A stretch of 64,000 nucleotides of DNA from Neisseria elongata subsp. elongata (GTDB taxonomy: Bacteria > Pseudomonadota > Gammaproteobacteria > Burkholderiales > Neisseriaceae). Position 1 is the stretch's first letter, and each line of letters begins with the position of its first letter. Positions 1 through 8,048 of this stretch are shown in pieces. The stretch is from positions 323,778 to 387,777 of the forward strand of contig NZ_FOPS01000001.1 in NCBI RefSeq assembly GCF_900113545.1. Reading direction: 5' to 3'. A program made the translations under genes and the position numbers. Below the pieces are notes generated by a model. That model was not told where the DNA came from and did no database searches. It saw only the letters and a list, made by a program, of their open reading frames with translations.

Positions 1-98
1 ATCTGCTCAACCAATCCGTTTACGCCCATAGCAGCTTCCTCTCTGATACGCCGCAAATGGGCCGCAGCTTTACCGGCGGCGTGAACGTGAAGTTTTAA
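1..98 (+). CDS. C-terminus of an outer-membrane beta-barrel protein, probably TonB-dependent receptor (partial)
   Basis: The window opens inside a gene whose last 31 codons read from base 3 to a TAA at 96-98. The tail alternates polar and hydrophobic residues and ends FTGGVNVKF. A terminal phenylalanine after an amphipathic strand is the signature that the BAM complex recognises in outer-membrane barrels, and this ending is typical of TonB-dependent receptors. The ligand cannot be told from the fragment. An IS5-like fragment begins 14 bases after the stop. Confidence 0.6.
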   Translation, partial: LLNQSVYAHSSFLSDTPQMGRSFTGGVNVKF

Positions 99-111
99 AA
101 TCGGACAGGCA

Positions 112-327
112 GAGACCTTTGCAAAATTCCTTTTTCCCCAACAGCCGAAACCTAAATAAAGATTTTCGGCTGTTTTTGTTTCAAATATCCACTGATTCTA
201 CTCAAATACCCCCCCTTAATCCTCCCCGGATACCCGATTATCAGGCATCCGGGCCGCCTTTTAGACGGCAACAGGCACACTTAGCCTGTTAGCCGCTTTC
301 AACAGGTTCAAACACATCGCCTTCGGG
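112..327 (-). mobile_element. IS5-family element, left truncated copy
   Basis: The left end carries the terminal repeat GAGACCTTTGCAAAA (112-126). The stretch to about 327 is the reverse complement, with some divergence, of the right-hand copy at about 1800-2014. Read on the minus strand it holds only the last codons of the IS5-type transposase and the IS 3' untranslated end. Both copies point outward and lack their 5' halves, so a deletion between two inverted insertions probably joined them to the integrase cassette between them. Confidence 0.7.
142..187. terminator. Rho-independent terminator inside the IS end
   Basis: CAGCCGAAA (142-150) pairs with TTTCGGCTG (174-182), followed by a T-rich run. 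It lies downstream of the outer-membrane gene and probably serves as its terminator, although the hairpin belongs to the IS5-like end (a related hairpin sits in the right copy at about 1968-1990). Confidence 0.6.
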
Positions 328-447
328 CAGGCGTAGCCAGTCGATAGGCCGCCTGCCGAACATGGCCGCTATTTCGGTGGCGTTGAACCACGCTTCGCGG
401 TCGGCATGGACGGGCAGGCCTTGATAGTCCAGTTTGAGGATGCTCAT
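289..447 (-). pseudogene. KilA-N domain phage protein, 3' truncated by the IS5-like fragment
   Basis: Starting at 447 on the minus strand the frame reads MSILKLDYQG, then a clear KilA-N core: WFNATEIAAMFGRRPIDWLR. KilA-N is a DNA-binding domain common in phage anti-repressors and regulators. After about 41 residues the frame runs into the left IS5-like copy and ends after 11 IS-derived residues, so most of the domain is gone. The start ATG overlaps the TGA of the preceding gene remnant (ATGA), which suggests the two were once translationally coupled downstream of the integrase. Confidence 0.65.
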
Positions 448-590
448 ACCCTGCCCTCCGACACCAGTGAATAACGCCCGCGCTGCACGGTTTGGCCGTA
501 TTGGTTCTCTACCTGCTCCATGGTGCAGGCGATTTGATACCCTGCCCGCCGTAGCTCTAGGATGCGGGCATTGCAGGATGATAGTTTATC
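444..590 (-). pseudogene. Small phage helix-turn-helix protein remnant
   Basis: Read on the minus strand the frame carries NARILELRRAGYQIACTMEQ, then a C-terminal segment ending GRYSLVSEGRV before the TGA at 444-446. The LELRRAGY.I and RYSL pattern resembles the C-terminal half of the short HTH proteins (HTH_39-like) found next to integrases on Neisseria islands. No ATG lies in frame upstream. The expected first helix between NARIL and the LRRAGY motif is missing, so I read this as an internally deleted copy. Confidence 0.45.
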
Positions 591-1515
591 CTCCCGTTTG
601 CTGCAATATGCCTGATTGCGCCTTCAGGCCGTCCAGATAATCCGCCCATGCCTGCACCATCTCGGCGCGTTGCTCCAAGTATTCCGCGTGGTTGTAGGCC
701 GTCCTTGTCGCGTTGGGGTCTTTGTGGGCAAGCTGCCGCTCTATCCAGTCGGAATTGAAGCCCATCTCATTCAGGCGCGTGCTTGCCATATGGCGGAAGC
801 CGTGCGGCGTGATTTGGTCTAGGAAGCCAAGCCGTGCCAAGGCTTTGCGTGCCGCCCCTTCGCTCAAGGGCTTTTTGCTGCCGATGTTGGCAAACACAAA
901 TTCATGATGCCCCGTTACGGGCTTCAGGCCTTCCAGTATCGCTATCGCTTGGCGGCTCAATGGGACAATGTGCCCTATCCCGTTTTTCATCTCCTCCCCG
1001 TCTTTGCGGTATTGCCGCGCCTCCCAGTCGATTTCACACCAGCGCAACAGCCGCAATTCGGACGGGCGGGCGAAAACATAGGGGGAAAGTTGCAGCAATG
1101 CCCGCGTTTGCGGGCTGCCCGTGTAGCCGTCTAAGGCTCGCAACAGCCCGCCTATCTTTTCGGGGTCGGTAATGGTTCGGTAATGTTTCTGCTCCACCTG
1201 TGCCAGCTCCCCCCGCAATTCGGCGGCGGGGTTGAATATGCACAATCTCAGCATGACTGCGTAGCGGAAAACCTGATTTACCACGTCATAGACTTTATGC
1301 GCCGTATCGTGTTTGCCTGCCGCCTCCAGCCGTTGCAGCAAGCCCAGCACTTCAAGCGGCATGATTTCGCCTATTTGGCGGCGGGCAAGGTCGGGGAAGA
1401 TGTGCAGCTCAAGGCTGCGGATAACGCGCCCCGCATGGTCGGGCTTCCATTTGTCGGGCTTGGCCGCTTGGTCGGCGTGCCATTTTCGGGCAACGGCCTC
1501 AAACGTGTTATTCAT
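586..1515 (-). pseudogene. P4-type tyrosine integrase, N-terminally truncated
   Basis: The 309 residues cover the core-binding and catalytic parts of a P4-family integrase, which joins island DNA to a tRNA-type attachment site. The catalytic set is visible: arginine in FARPSELRLL, HGFRH, the LAHKD histidine and the nucleophilic tyrosine in TAYNHAEYL. Full-length relatives (such as the one at 25312-26541) have about 400 residues with an arm-binding domain first. Here the frame continues upstream of the ATG for about 8 codons (EAQRQAEQ) and then runs into IS5-like DNA at about 1540, so the arm-binding domain is lost. It is unlikely to be functional. Confidence 0.8.
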
Positions 1516-1540
1516 CTGCTCTGCCTGCCTCTGCGCCTCG

Positions 1541-2014
1541 TTTTGCCGAAGGTACGACCGTCTATGCCGACAAAGGCTATGACAGTGCGGAAAACCGGCA
1601 ACATCTGGAAGACCATCAGTTGCTGGACGGCATTATGCGCAAAGTCCACCGTAACCGTCCGCTGACGGAAGCGCAAACCAAACATAACCGGTATTTGTCG
1701 AAAACCCGTTATGTAGTCGAACAGAGCTTCGGTACGCTGCACCGTAAATTCCGCTATGCGCGGGCAGCCTATTTCGGGCTGATTAAAGTGAATGCGCAAA
1801 GCCATCTGAAGGCGATGTGTTTGAACCTGTTGAAAGCGGCCAACAGGCTAAGTGTGCCTGTTGCCGCATAAAAGGCGGCCCGGATGCCTGATTATCAGGT
1901 ATCCGGGGAGGATTAAGGGGGCATTTGGGTAAAATTAGGAGTGATTGGGGGCGGAAACAGCCGAAAACCTGTGTTTGGGTTCCGGCTGTCGAGGGAAAGG
2001 CTTTTTGCAAAGGT
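1541..2014 (+). mobile_element. IS5-family element, right truncated copy
   Basis: This fragment contains the 3' third of an IS5-type transposase gene and the IS end with a degenerate terminal repeat (TTTTGCAAAGGT about 2002-2013). It is inverted relative to the copy at 112-327. The junction with the integrase remnant is at about 1540. Confidence 0.7.
1542..1871 (+). pseudogene. IS5-family transposase, C-terminal fragment
   Basis: The open frame begins GTTVYADKGYDSAEN, containing the second catalytic aspartate region of DDE transposases. It continues to VVEQSFGTLHRKFRYARA, which carries the catalytic glutamate with the Y-(2)-R-(3)-E-type spacing of the IS5 group, and ends at a TAA at 1869-1871. 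The N-terminal two thirds, including the first catalytic aspartate, are absent. This is the IS1106 type of element common in Neisseria, named from memory of the motif and not from a search. Confidence 0.7.
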
Positions 2015-2044
2015 ATCTAACAGTATTGTTTACACTTTTGATTT

Positions 2045-2338
2045 TTGCTTGAAGACCCAATTAAGCAGCTACCCGGCATTATCAAGAATGTCGATAGGCA
2101 CAGGAAACCCACTCTGTTCTTGACAACACCGGATAACTACTCAAAAACTATTTCAGCAAAAATAGAAGCTTTCAGTAGCGGAAAAAGTGTAGACAACGCT
2201 ACTGATTTCTACAGCCTTTCGGAGGGTGGCATACTTTTTGTGATTGGAGTAACAAAGCTAAAAAAGACATCTTTCAGAAATGAGGCAGCTTTTTTTGATA
2301 CTTTACTCTTTCTCAAGAGACATCGGGGCTTGTTGTAA
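2045..2338 (+). CDS. Hypothetical protein, possibly a gene remnant
   Basis: An open frame of 97 codons starts at a TTG. It is AT-rich and not recognised. Its 3' end overlaps the convergent ParB-like gene by 36 bases. No ribosome binding site is obvious, and the frame abuts the IS5-like fragment, so it may be the surviving end of a longer gene. It could equally be chance. Confidence 0.25.
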   Translation: MLEDPIKQLPGIIKNVDRHRKPTLFLTTPDNYSKTISAKIEAFSSGKSVDNATDFYSLSEGGILFVIGVTKLKKTSFRNEAAFFDTLLFLKRHRGLL

Positions 2339-3202
2339 TTGCTGGGAAACCGTATCTAATGCGGTTAGGATGTCTGCATAATACAAGCTGATGAACTCTT
2401 TCACGGCAGAATTATCTAACAATCTTTTCAAATAACCGCCAGCAACAATCAAAGACAGATTGGTATCACTAATTTCTTTCTCTGTCCGGGTATAGTCCTC
2501 CTTCAACCTGTCCATTTCTTGTTCCAACAGTGAAAGTTTTTCTAGACTATCCGAGTGCTTTTTCTTTTTCTGAGCATGATCAACCAAGTCTTCCTGGGAG
2601 GATGCCACCAAGATCATCTCAGCATAGGACTTGGTGAACTTGTTGGCTGCAATCATCATATCTGCAGCTTCCATCTGTCGGATGGGTTTCATTTTTCGGA
2701 GGATCCGAAACGTATCTTGTGCCAGATGCTTGTCTGCGAGTTTCGCGGCTACTTCGGGCGTGATATCATTCAGCAAATTCAACTTGCTTTCGATTCCGGA
2801 TAAGTTGATATTCAGGGTTTTGGCAATCTTCTCCCTTGGTATGCCTTTGCTAATTGCACGGCTGATCATCCGGTATTCCTGAATTGGGCTTAACCGGTTA
2901 ATTTGCCGGTTATAGGTAAATCCTTCATCGTCTGTGGACAGCAGACATACTACCGTGTCGATTCCTAGTTCTTGTAAGGCAAGCAGACGGAGATGCCCGT
3001 CCAGTAAGAGGTACTTACCGTTTTCTTCATAAACAGCCAGCGGCTCAATAACACCAATTTCCTCTACTGAGGCCAAGATGCTTTTGAACTTCACGCTCCC
3101 CCGTATCCCTTCGGGGAAGGGGTGCATAGTTTGAATATCTTTGAGCGCGATGTTCTTCAATGATGCTTGAAAAGCATAAGTGATGTGTTTAGGCTGATTC
3201 AT
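2303..3202 (-). CDS. ParB/RepB-like nucleoid or plasmid partition protein, second of a pair
   Basis: This is a 299-residue protein of the ParB superfamily. The N-terminal nuclease/CTP-fold segment shows a box resembling ParB motifs: SILASVEEIGVIEPLAVYEE (about 44-63), then LLLDGHLRLLALQELG. A central HTH region follows (PREKIAKTLNINLSGIESKL, about 129-148), then a charged coiled coil (about 205-250) and a RepB-like C-terminal helical segment. The canonical arginine-rich GERR motif of chromosomal ParB is replaced by DGHLR. It is the last gene of a three-gene run with the recombinase and overlaps its paralogue by 14 bases. A role in partition, or as a DNA-bound adaptor for the recombinase, is inference. 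Confidence 0.75.
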   Translation of the reverse strand: MNQPKHITYAFQASLKNIALKDIQTMHPFPEGIRGSVKFKSILASVEEIGVIEPLAVYEENGKYLLLDGHLRLLALQELGIDTVVCLLSTDDEGFTYNRQINRLSPIQEYRMISRAISKGIPREKIAKTLNINLSGIESKLNLLNDITPEVAAKLADKHLAQDTFRILRKMKPIRQMEAADMMIAANKFTKSYAEMILVASSQEDLVDHAQKKKKHSDSLEKLSLLEQEMDRLKEDYTRTEKEISDTNLSLIVAGGYLKRLLDNSAVKEFISLYYADILTALDTVSQQLQQAPMSLEKE

Positions 3203-4082
3203 TGATATATGTTTCCCTATAATGGCTCAGACATTTACTGAGGTTCTCAGGCATATCTACGATTCTCTCTGCCCGAAGCAGTGTTTTGAAATGATTATCC
3301 TCAAACAAACGATTTAACCCAGAAAGAATGATCAGCAGCTGTTGTTGGCAAAATTCAGCCTGTGTTGCCATCAACTGTCTTCGCTTAATCTCATTCTCAT
3401 ACATTTGAAGTAGCTTCTCCTTATTGATAGGTGTATTACGCCTCGGAGTGAAGTGGTAAGTTTTACCATCACGCTTTCTCTGTTGGATCAGTCTCCTGAT
3501 TTTGGCAATATCTCCGCGCTTTAGCTTCTGTTGTTGGTAGAGATCGGATAAAGCCGTTTGAACTTCTTTTTCTTTTGCACGGGAAATATCTACAGCAACG
3601 TCAATCGGCAAATAGCCTTTTTCTACGCCTGCAATCAGGCGTGCCTCACCTTCTCGCAACAAATGTAAAATTCCCCGTATGTATGCTTGATGAAGGCCAA
3701 TTTTTCGTGAAATATCTTTTTCGGAATATCCACGTTCATACAACACCCGAATGGCAGACAGTATTTCCAAATTGGTGTGCTTACGTCTAGCAATATTTTC
3801 AGCCAGGCTGATTAAAAATCCTTCGTCACCACTAACCTCCACAATGTGACACGGTATGTACTCTTCACCTAGCTCTTGGCAGGCGGTCAATCTTCCTTCG
3901 CCGCATAATAGGCCATACCATTGTTCTCCATCCAATATTTCCGATTTGGTAACGGTAATCGGACGCTTTAGACCGACTGCCGCGATGCTGGCGACCAATT
4001 GGTTAAACACTTTGGGGTTCCTACTGCGTGGATTCAGGACCTTGATTCGATTGATCGGTAGTGTTTGAATCACCATCCTCAT
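3189..4082 (-). CDS. ParB/RepB-like protein, first of a pair
   Basis: This 297-residue protein begins RMVIQTLPINRIKVLNPRSR and carries the ParB boxes FNQLVASIAAVGLKRPITVT and LLCGEGRLTACQELG, then ISLAENIARRKHTNLE and an HTH (YSEKDISRKIGLHQAYIRGI). The second half is basic and then helical (QQQLLIILSGLNRLFEDN), resembling the RepB C-terminal domain of plasmid partition proteins. It keeps a more canonical CGEGRL box than its downstream paralogue. Its start overlaps the stop of the recombinase gene (ATGA at 4079-4082), so the genes are probably co-translated. No ParA ATPase is nearby, so ordinary plasmid partition seems unlikely. Confidence 0.75.
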   Translation of the reverse strand: MRMVIQTLPINRIKVLNPRSRNPKVFNQLVASIAAVGLKRPITVTKSEILDGEQWYGLLCGEGRLTACQELGEEYIPCHIVEVSGDEGFLISLAENIARRKHTNLEILSAIRVLYERGYSEKDISRKIGLHQAYIRGILHLLREGEARLIAGVEKGYLPIDVAVDISRAKEKEVQTALSDLYQQQKLKRGDIAKIRRLIQQRKRDGKTYHFTPRRNTPINKEKLLQMYENEIKRRQLMATQAEFCQQQLLIILSGLNRLFEDNHFKTLLRAERIVDMPENLSKCLSHYRETYINESA

Positions 4083-5644
4083 AAAATTGCCTCCTTAATC
4101 AATACCCGTTTACTCATGGCAAAAAAACGACTCAAATCTTTATGGCGATAACAATCCCAGTCAATTGGGTTTTGTTCCGTCAATCTCACTTTGGCACAAT
4201 GGGTTTTTTCGGAAGGAAGTAGATAGTAATCTACTATTTTCTCCGCCGTTTCATCCAGCCGCACAGCTATGGTCAAATCAGGAGCAAGGCTACTGTCAAA
4301 ACGTATAAACCAGCGTTTGGTACCAGCATTGGTTATCCGACAGCGTGCCAGCACTAGAGAAACAAAAAACTCCTGATTAATATGGAGTAAATCGTTTTCC
4401 GGAATGCGGGATACCGCTCCCCCCAGCCGCTCAATTTCTGCAATCGTCTGCTCAACCAGATCTGCATGAGTCCGTCTCAAGGCACGATTGATTTTCAGAT
4501 AGCGATAGTCTCGGCTGGGTGTATAACCTACTTCCCGATAGCTCTTAAGTAGGCTTCCGAAGCGGCTACGGAACATACTGCTGGAAGGGCAATCTGCGGC
4601 TTCATCAATGATCAAACCAGACAGCTTGCCGTTAATTCGGAGTAGCTCCTTTAATTTATCCAGCATTTCTTCATTGCTCCAATGCCGGCTTCTTTGGTGG
4701 ATAATGCTTTGGGCGGCATTGAACAGTACGGTGGAAACAATGGGTTGAAAGACTGAATTAGCCCGTACCCATTGTTCGGAGGCATTCTTGCCTTTATGTG
4801 GCTTGAAGGGCGAATAGCTGCTTTTGTTCCAGACATTATTGCCGATGTATTTTTCGTTAATCAGGATTTGATGCACAACACCTCTAGTCCAAGAGGTGCC
4901 ACGGTCGGTCAAAATGTGCTGTCTGTTTAAATCATCAGCTATCGCCTGTTCGCTCATTTTTTGGTAAATGAAGTCCTCGTAAATTTTCCGGATAACGGCC
5001 TGTTCATGTTCCGGGCCGGGAACCAGAATTACCCTGTCGGTTTGGATACTCTTATGTTCCCCGGCCTTAAGCTCAAATTTTGGCTGCCTATTCTCGTCTA
5101 CCAACAAGCGGCGCAATCCGTACCCTGCAGAGCCACCTTGTCGGAAACCGAGCCTGATCAAGTTTTCTTGCCCGAGAAAAACCTTCTTTGATAGCCCCTT
5201 GCTAAAGAGACCGGCGGAAGTTTGCTGGAATACATCTATGATACCTGTTACTACCGGATCCAACTCTTCTGTTGCCACTGGAATCGGTTCCGCACATTTG
5301 TGCAGAATGATGTTTTGCTGCTGACAGAGGTATTGGTAATAACTAGATTCTTGCGGGTCAATAAAGCGTCCCCAGCGACTCGCGTCATAAACCAAAATAT
5401 GACCGAAATCTGCTTTGCCGCTTCTGACCAAATCAATTAAGTTCAAGAACTGATACCGTTTTTGCGTCACGACTCCGCTGATGCCTTCGTCAATAAATTC
5501 ACCAACAACGGTCAGTCCATTCTTATTGGCATATTCCAGCAAAAAAGCTTTCTGGTTATCAGGCGAATATTTCTGATGATCCGTGGACATACGGATATAC
5601 AGAACCGCTTTTTGCTGTTTTGATAACTGTTCCTTTGGATCCAT
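4079..5644 (-). CDS. Large serine recombinase
   Basis: This is a 521-residue site-specific recombinase. The resolvase-type catalytic domain (about 13-165) has YIRMSTDHQ with the nucleophilic Ser20, then DEGISG and the arginine motif YDASRWGRF. The recombinase domain follows (about 190-320: GYGLRRL, then the wing motif DRGTSWTRGVVHQILINEKY and GNNVWN). The C-terminal 200 residues do not show the zinc-ribbon cysteines of many phage large serine integrases and look specific to this group. It heads a tight three-gene run with two ParB-like genes. A divergent HTH gene lies 55 bases upstream. I infer that it moves or inverts the module that carries it. I could not identify attachment sites. Confidence 0.85.
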   Translation of the reverse strand: MDPKEQLSKQQKAVLYIRMSTDHQKYSPDNQKAFLLEYANKNGLTVVGEFIDEGISGVVTQKRYQFLNLIDLVRSGKADFGHILVYDASRWGRFIDPQESSYYQYLCQQQNIILHKCAEPIPVATEELDPVVTGIIDVFQQTSAGLFSKGLSKKVFLGQENLIRLGFRQGGSAGYGLRRLLVDENRQPKFELKAGEHKSIQTDRVILVPGPEHEQAVIRKIYEDFIYQKMSEQAIADDLNRQHILTDRGTSWTRGVVHQILINEKYIGNNVWNKSSYSPFKPHKGKNASEQWVRANSVFQPIVSTVLFNAAQSIIHQRSRHWSNEEMLDKLKELLRINGKLSGLIIDEAADCPSSSMFRSRFGSLLKSYREVGYTPSRDYRYLKINRALRRTHADLVEQTIAEIERLGGAVSRIPENDLLHINQEFFVSLVLARCRITNAGTKRWFIRFDSSLAPDLTIAVRLDETAEKIVDYYLLPSEKTHCAKVRLTEQNPIDWDCYRHKDLSRFFAMSKRVLIKEAIL

Positions 5645-5699
5645 AACAAATGGCAGGTAATTTATTGATTAACAGAATATAAAGGAACAGTTAGGAAAA
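5645..5699. promoter_or_regulatory. Divergent promoter region between recombinase and HTH genes
   Basis: This 55-base AT-rich gap separates two divergent starts. It contains an imperfect palindrome (TAATTTATTGATTA about 5658-5671) that could be an operator for the HTH protein. Only the layout is seen; control is inference. Confidence 0.35.
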
Positions 5700-6041
5700 A
5701 TGTTGCACTCAAATGGAAAAAAACTTCCCTTGAAGAATATCAATGAAGATATGTGGAAAGAGTTACTCTCAAGCGCTTTATACAAAGAATTGCAGAAAAA
5801 TCATGTCAATGTCAAAAACCTTGCACATTGGACAGGTGTATCAGAGCGAACAGTCAAAAACTGGTTGGAAAAAAGGTTTATGCCTGACAGTTTGGCTATG
5901 ATCAGGTTGATGCAGCATTCAAGCTTTGTCCGTCAAATCGTACTCACTCAGATCTGTTTAAGCGAAAACTTGAAGGCGGCAATGTTCGTGTGTGAATTCA
6001 AAAAGTTTCTTGCTTCATCAGAAGCATATCTGAGAGACTGA
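5700..6041 (+). CDS. Small helix-turn-helix protein
   Basis: This 113-residue protein has an HTH at about 38-58 (VKNLAHWTGVSERTVKNWLE) followed by helical sequence. It begins 55 bases from the divergent recombinase start and is followed by a hairpin terminator. Such a divergent pair usually means that the HTH protein controls the recombinase operon, which I infer. AGGAAAA just before the ATG may be a weak ribosome binding site. I do not recognise a named family beyond the HTH. Confidence 0.6.
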   Translation: MLHSNGKKLPLKNINEDMWKELLSSALYKELQKNHVNVKNLAHWTGVSERTVKNWLEKRFMPDSLAMIRLMQHSSFVRQIVLTQICLSENLKAAMFVCEFKKFLASSEAYLRD

Positions 6042-6048
6042 TACTAGT

Positions 6049-6086
6049 AAAACAGGCATCTCCTGAAGGATATGCCTGTTTTGATT
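6049..6086 (+). terminator. Rho-independent terminator
   Basis: AAAACAGGCAT (6049-6059) pairs with ATGCCTGTTTT (6072-6082) across a 12-base loop, directly after the HTH gene. Confidence 0.75.
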
Positions 6087-6297
6087 TCATAATACAGATC
6101 ACTCAGAGCGATCTAGTGTCGAGAATGTCATCTCAGGGAACTTTTCTCGTGCAAGCCGGCGTAGATTAGTTTGATGCTCGGTACCCGAACAGAGAAATAA
6201 AAAATAGTTTGCTGTTTGCTGTTAAAATAGTCTTCCGATTGCCCGACGCGCCACCGTTTCTGCGTTTTGTTTCCATCACTCAATTGCAACCGTTCCC

Positions 6298-7170
6298 ATG
6301 ATCCGCCTTGCCCTGTTCGCCGACATCCACGGCAAATTCCTGCTCCCCTTCAAGCTCTCGCACCACTACCAGCAAACCACCGGCCAACCCATAGACTTAA
6401 TTGTCCAATGCGGCGATATGGGCGCATTTCCGGATAAGGGCCGTATGGACAAGGCCACGCTGCGTCATGCGGCGAGGGACCGCGACGAATTGGGCTTTAT
6501 GGATGATTTTGTGCACGCCAAGCCGCCGATCGCCCAATTCCTCGACCGGCTCAACCTCAATATGCTCTGCGTACGCGGCAATCATGAAGACCATGAATTT
6601 TTGGATGAATTGGAGCGGCAAAGTGTGCAGGCTGCTTTTCCGATTGATGTTTATCAGCGCGTTTGGGTGCTGAAAACGGGCGAGCCGTTTGTGTTGCAGA
6701 AGGATGGCGAGTCGCTGGAAATTCTCGGCATCGGGCGCATTGGCGATAGGAAACAGCGGCCGCACGGCGAATTTATTCAGGAATATGAACGGCAAACCCT
6801 GCGCCACTTTGTTAAAGACTGCCTGAAAAACAAACACGACCCCGATGTGTTGATAACGCACGACCAGCCTGCCGACAGCCAAAGAGGTTACGGCGCGGAA
6901 GAGATCGCCAGTGTGTTGGACCAGCTGGCGTTTACCTACCATTTTTACGGGCACACGGGCGAGGCATACCAAAACAACTTCGCGGATAACGGCATCACCC
7001 GGTCGGTAAAAATTAAAGAATTGGAATTTGACGGACAGGGAAAATTGTCGGAAGGCTGTATGTTGATTTTGGAAGTGGAGCAGAAGAAAGGGGACAAGCT
7101 GTTTACGCTTTCGCCTGTACTGTTAAACGAGATCATTCATTTTATGCAGGACACTTGGCGGTATTGCTGA
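6298..7170 (+). CDS. Calcineurin-like metallophosphoesterase
   Basis: This 290-residue metal-dependent phosphoesterase has the metallophosphatase motifs in order: LFADIHGK (Asp8, His10), VQCGDMG (about 36-42), VRGNHEDHEF (about 93-102), a histidine in LITHDQPA (about 186-193) and YHFYGHTGEA (about 215-224). The substrate is unknown. There is no signal peptide, so it is cytoplasmic. The gene carries a non-native uptake motif at 6626-6637 that matches a Kingella dialect, and it is convergent with a second, unrelated-looking phosphoesterase. It was probably acquired from another member of Neisseriaceae. Confidence 0.8.
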   Translation: MIRLALFADIHGKFLLPFKLSHHYQQTTGQPIDLIVQCGDMGAFPDKGRMDKATLRHAARDRDELGFMDDFVHAKPPIAQFLDRLNLNMLCVRGNHEDHEFLDELERQSVQAAFPIDVYQRVWVLKTGEPFVLQKDGESLEILGIGRIGDRKQRPHGEFIQEYERQTLRHFVKDCLKNKHDPDVLITHDQPADSQRGYGAEEIASVLDQLAFTYHFYGHTGEAYQNNFADNGITRSVKIKELEFDGQGKLSEGCMLILEVEQKKGDKLFTLSPVLLNEIIHFMQDTWRYC

Positions 7171-7219
7171 TGCGGAAAGGACGGATTGAAAACCCGTCCT
7201 TTTGTTTTGCCGGTTGTTT

Positions 7220-7231
7220 TTCAGGTAGCCT
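7220..7231 (-). repeat. Eikenella-type DUS (AGGCTACCTGAA)
   Basis: This is an exact reverse-complement copy. With the nearby TCTACCTGAAAA (about 7244-7255) it forms an imperfect hairpin between the two convergent phosphoesterase genes. It is a probable terminator of non-native dialect. Confidence 0.55.
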
Positions 7232-7276
7232 GCACCATTCAAGTCTACCTGAAAATTCATTTCTAAAATAAAAAGC

Positions 7277-7936
7277 TCATTCATTCAATGCTGCCAATCT
7301 CGCCCGAACTTTTGCAGCCGCATCTTCCGTGCTGTTGCCAACGATAACATTTTGCTTGTCATCGAAATACTGCATGGCAGGGAGGTCGCGCAGGAAGCCG
7401 TCAATATCTTGTGCGGTCAGGAAACGGCCGTGCATATCCCAGCCGACATTGAGGGCACGTCCTTTGACGGCGGCCATGCGGTCGTGCAGATGGCCGTAGA
7501 GGTGGTATAGGCCGTGGTGGATACCGTCCCATTCGTATAAAGGATAGTGGCACAAAATCGCGGTATTGCCGATTTCGGGCAGTTTGAGCCGCAGGTAATG
7601 GCTGGCGGACGAGAGCAACGGATGGCCGTCGGCTTTGCGCGTGTTGAGGAAATGTGCTTCGTTTTGCCAAATCAGGTAGTCGTGGTTGCCGTAGATCAAA
7701 TGGTGTTGCCCGTTAAGCCGTTGCAGCACGGCTTCGATGTGTGCGGGATTTTTGGCAAAGCAGACATCGCCGAGGTTGTACACAGTGTCTTGCGGGGTAA
7801 CGACGCGGTTCCAGCAGTCGATCAGGTATTCGTTCAGCTCGTTGGTGTTATCGCTTTGTAGGCGGAATTGCGGGCAGTATCGGGCGATGTTGGGATGGGA
7901 GAAGTGCCAGTCGGCGGTGAAATAGGTTTGGGACAT
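7277..7936 (-). CDS. Metallophosphoesterase
   Basis: This 219-residue protein has the motifs FTADWHFSHPN (1st metal site), YNLGDVCFAK, IYGNHDYLIW, CHYPLYEWDG and LYGHLHDRM, then NVGWDMHG. This arrangement is typical of the small phosphoesterases or phosphohydrolases that often sit beside phage, island or RNA-repair genes. Substrate and role are unknown. It starts downstream of the duplicated-domain gene at 8049-8894, with a strong hairpin between them at 7978-8035, so the two may be separate transcripts. Confidence 0.8.
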   Translation of the reverse strand: MSQTYFTADWHFSHPNIARYCPQFRLQSDNTNELNEYLIDCWNRVVTPQDTVYNLGDVCFAKNPAHIEAVLQRLNGQHHLIYGNHDYLIWQNEAHFLNTRKADGHPLLSSASHYLRLKLPEIGNTAILCHYPLYEWDGIHHGLYHLYGHLHDRMAAVKGRALNVGWDMHGRFLTAQDIDGFLRDLPAMQYFDDKQNVIVGNSTEDAAAKVRARLAALNE

Positions 7937-7977
7937 GGGATACTCGGTTTCGGGTGATCTGACAATGAAAAATAAGG

Positions 7978-8035
7978 TGCAGGCTGCTTTAGAGGCCGTC
8001 TGAAACAGGGTTGGGGCGATAAAAAGCAGCCTGCA
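7978..8035. terminator. Hairpin of Kingella-type DUS arms with a native DUS in the loop
   Basis: TGCAGGCTGCTT (7978-7989) pairs with AAGCAGCCTGCA (8024-8035); both are exact copies of one alien uptake dialect. The loop contains the native AGGCCGTCTGAA (about 7994-8005). It lies between two minus-strand genes and probably terminates the upstream one. Confidence 0.65.
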
Positions 8036-8048
8036 CTTTTTTGCCCAT

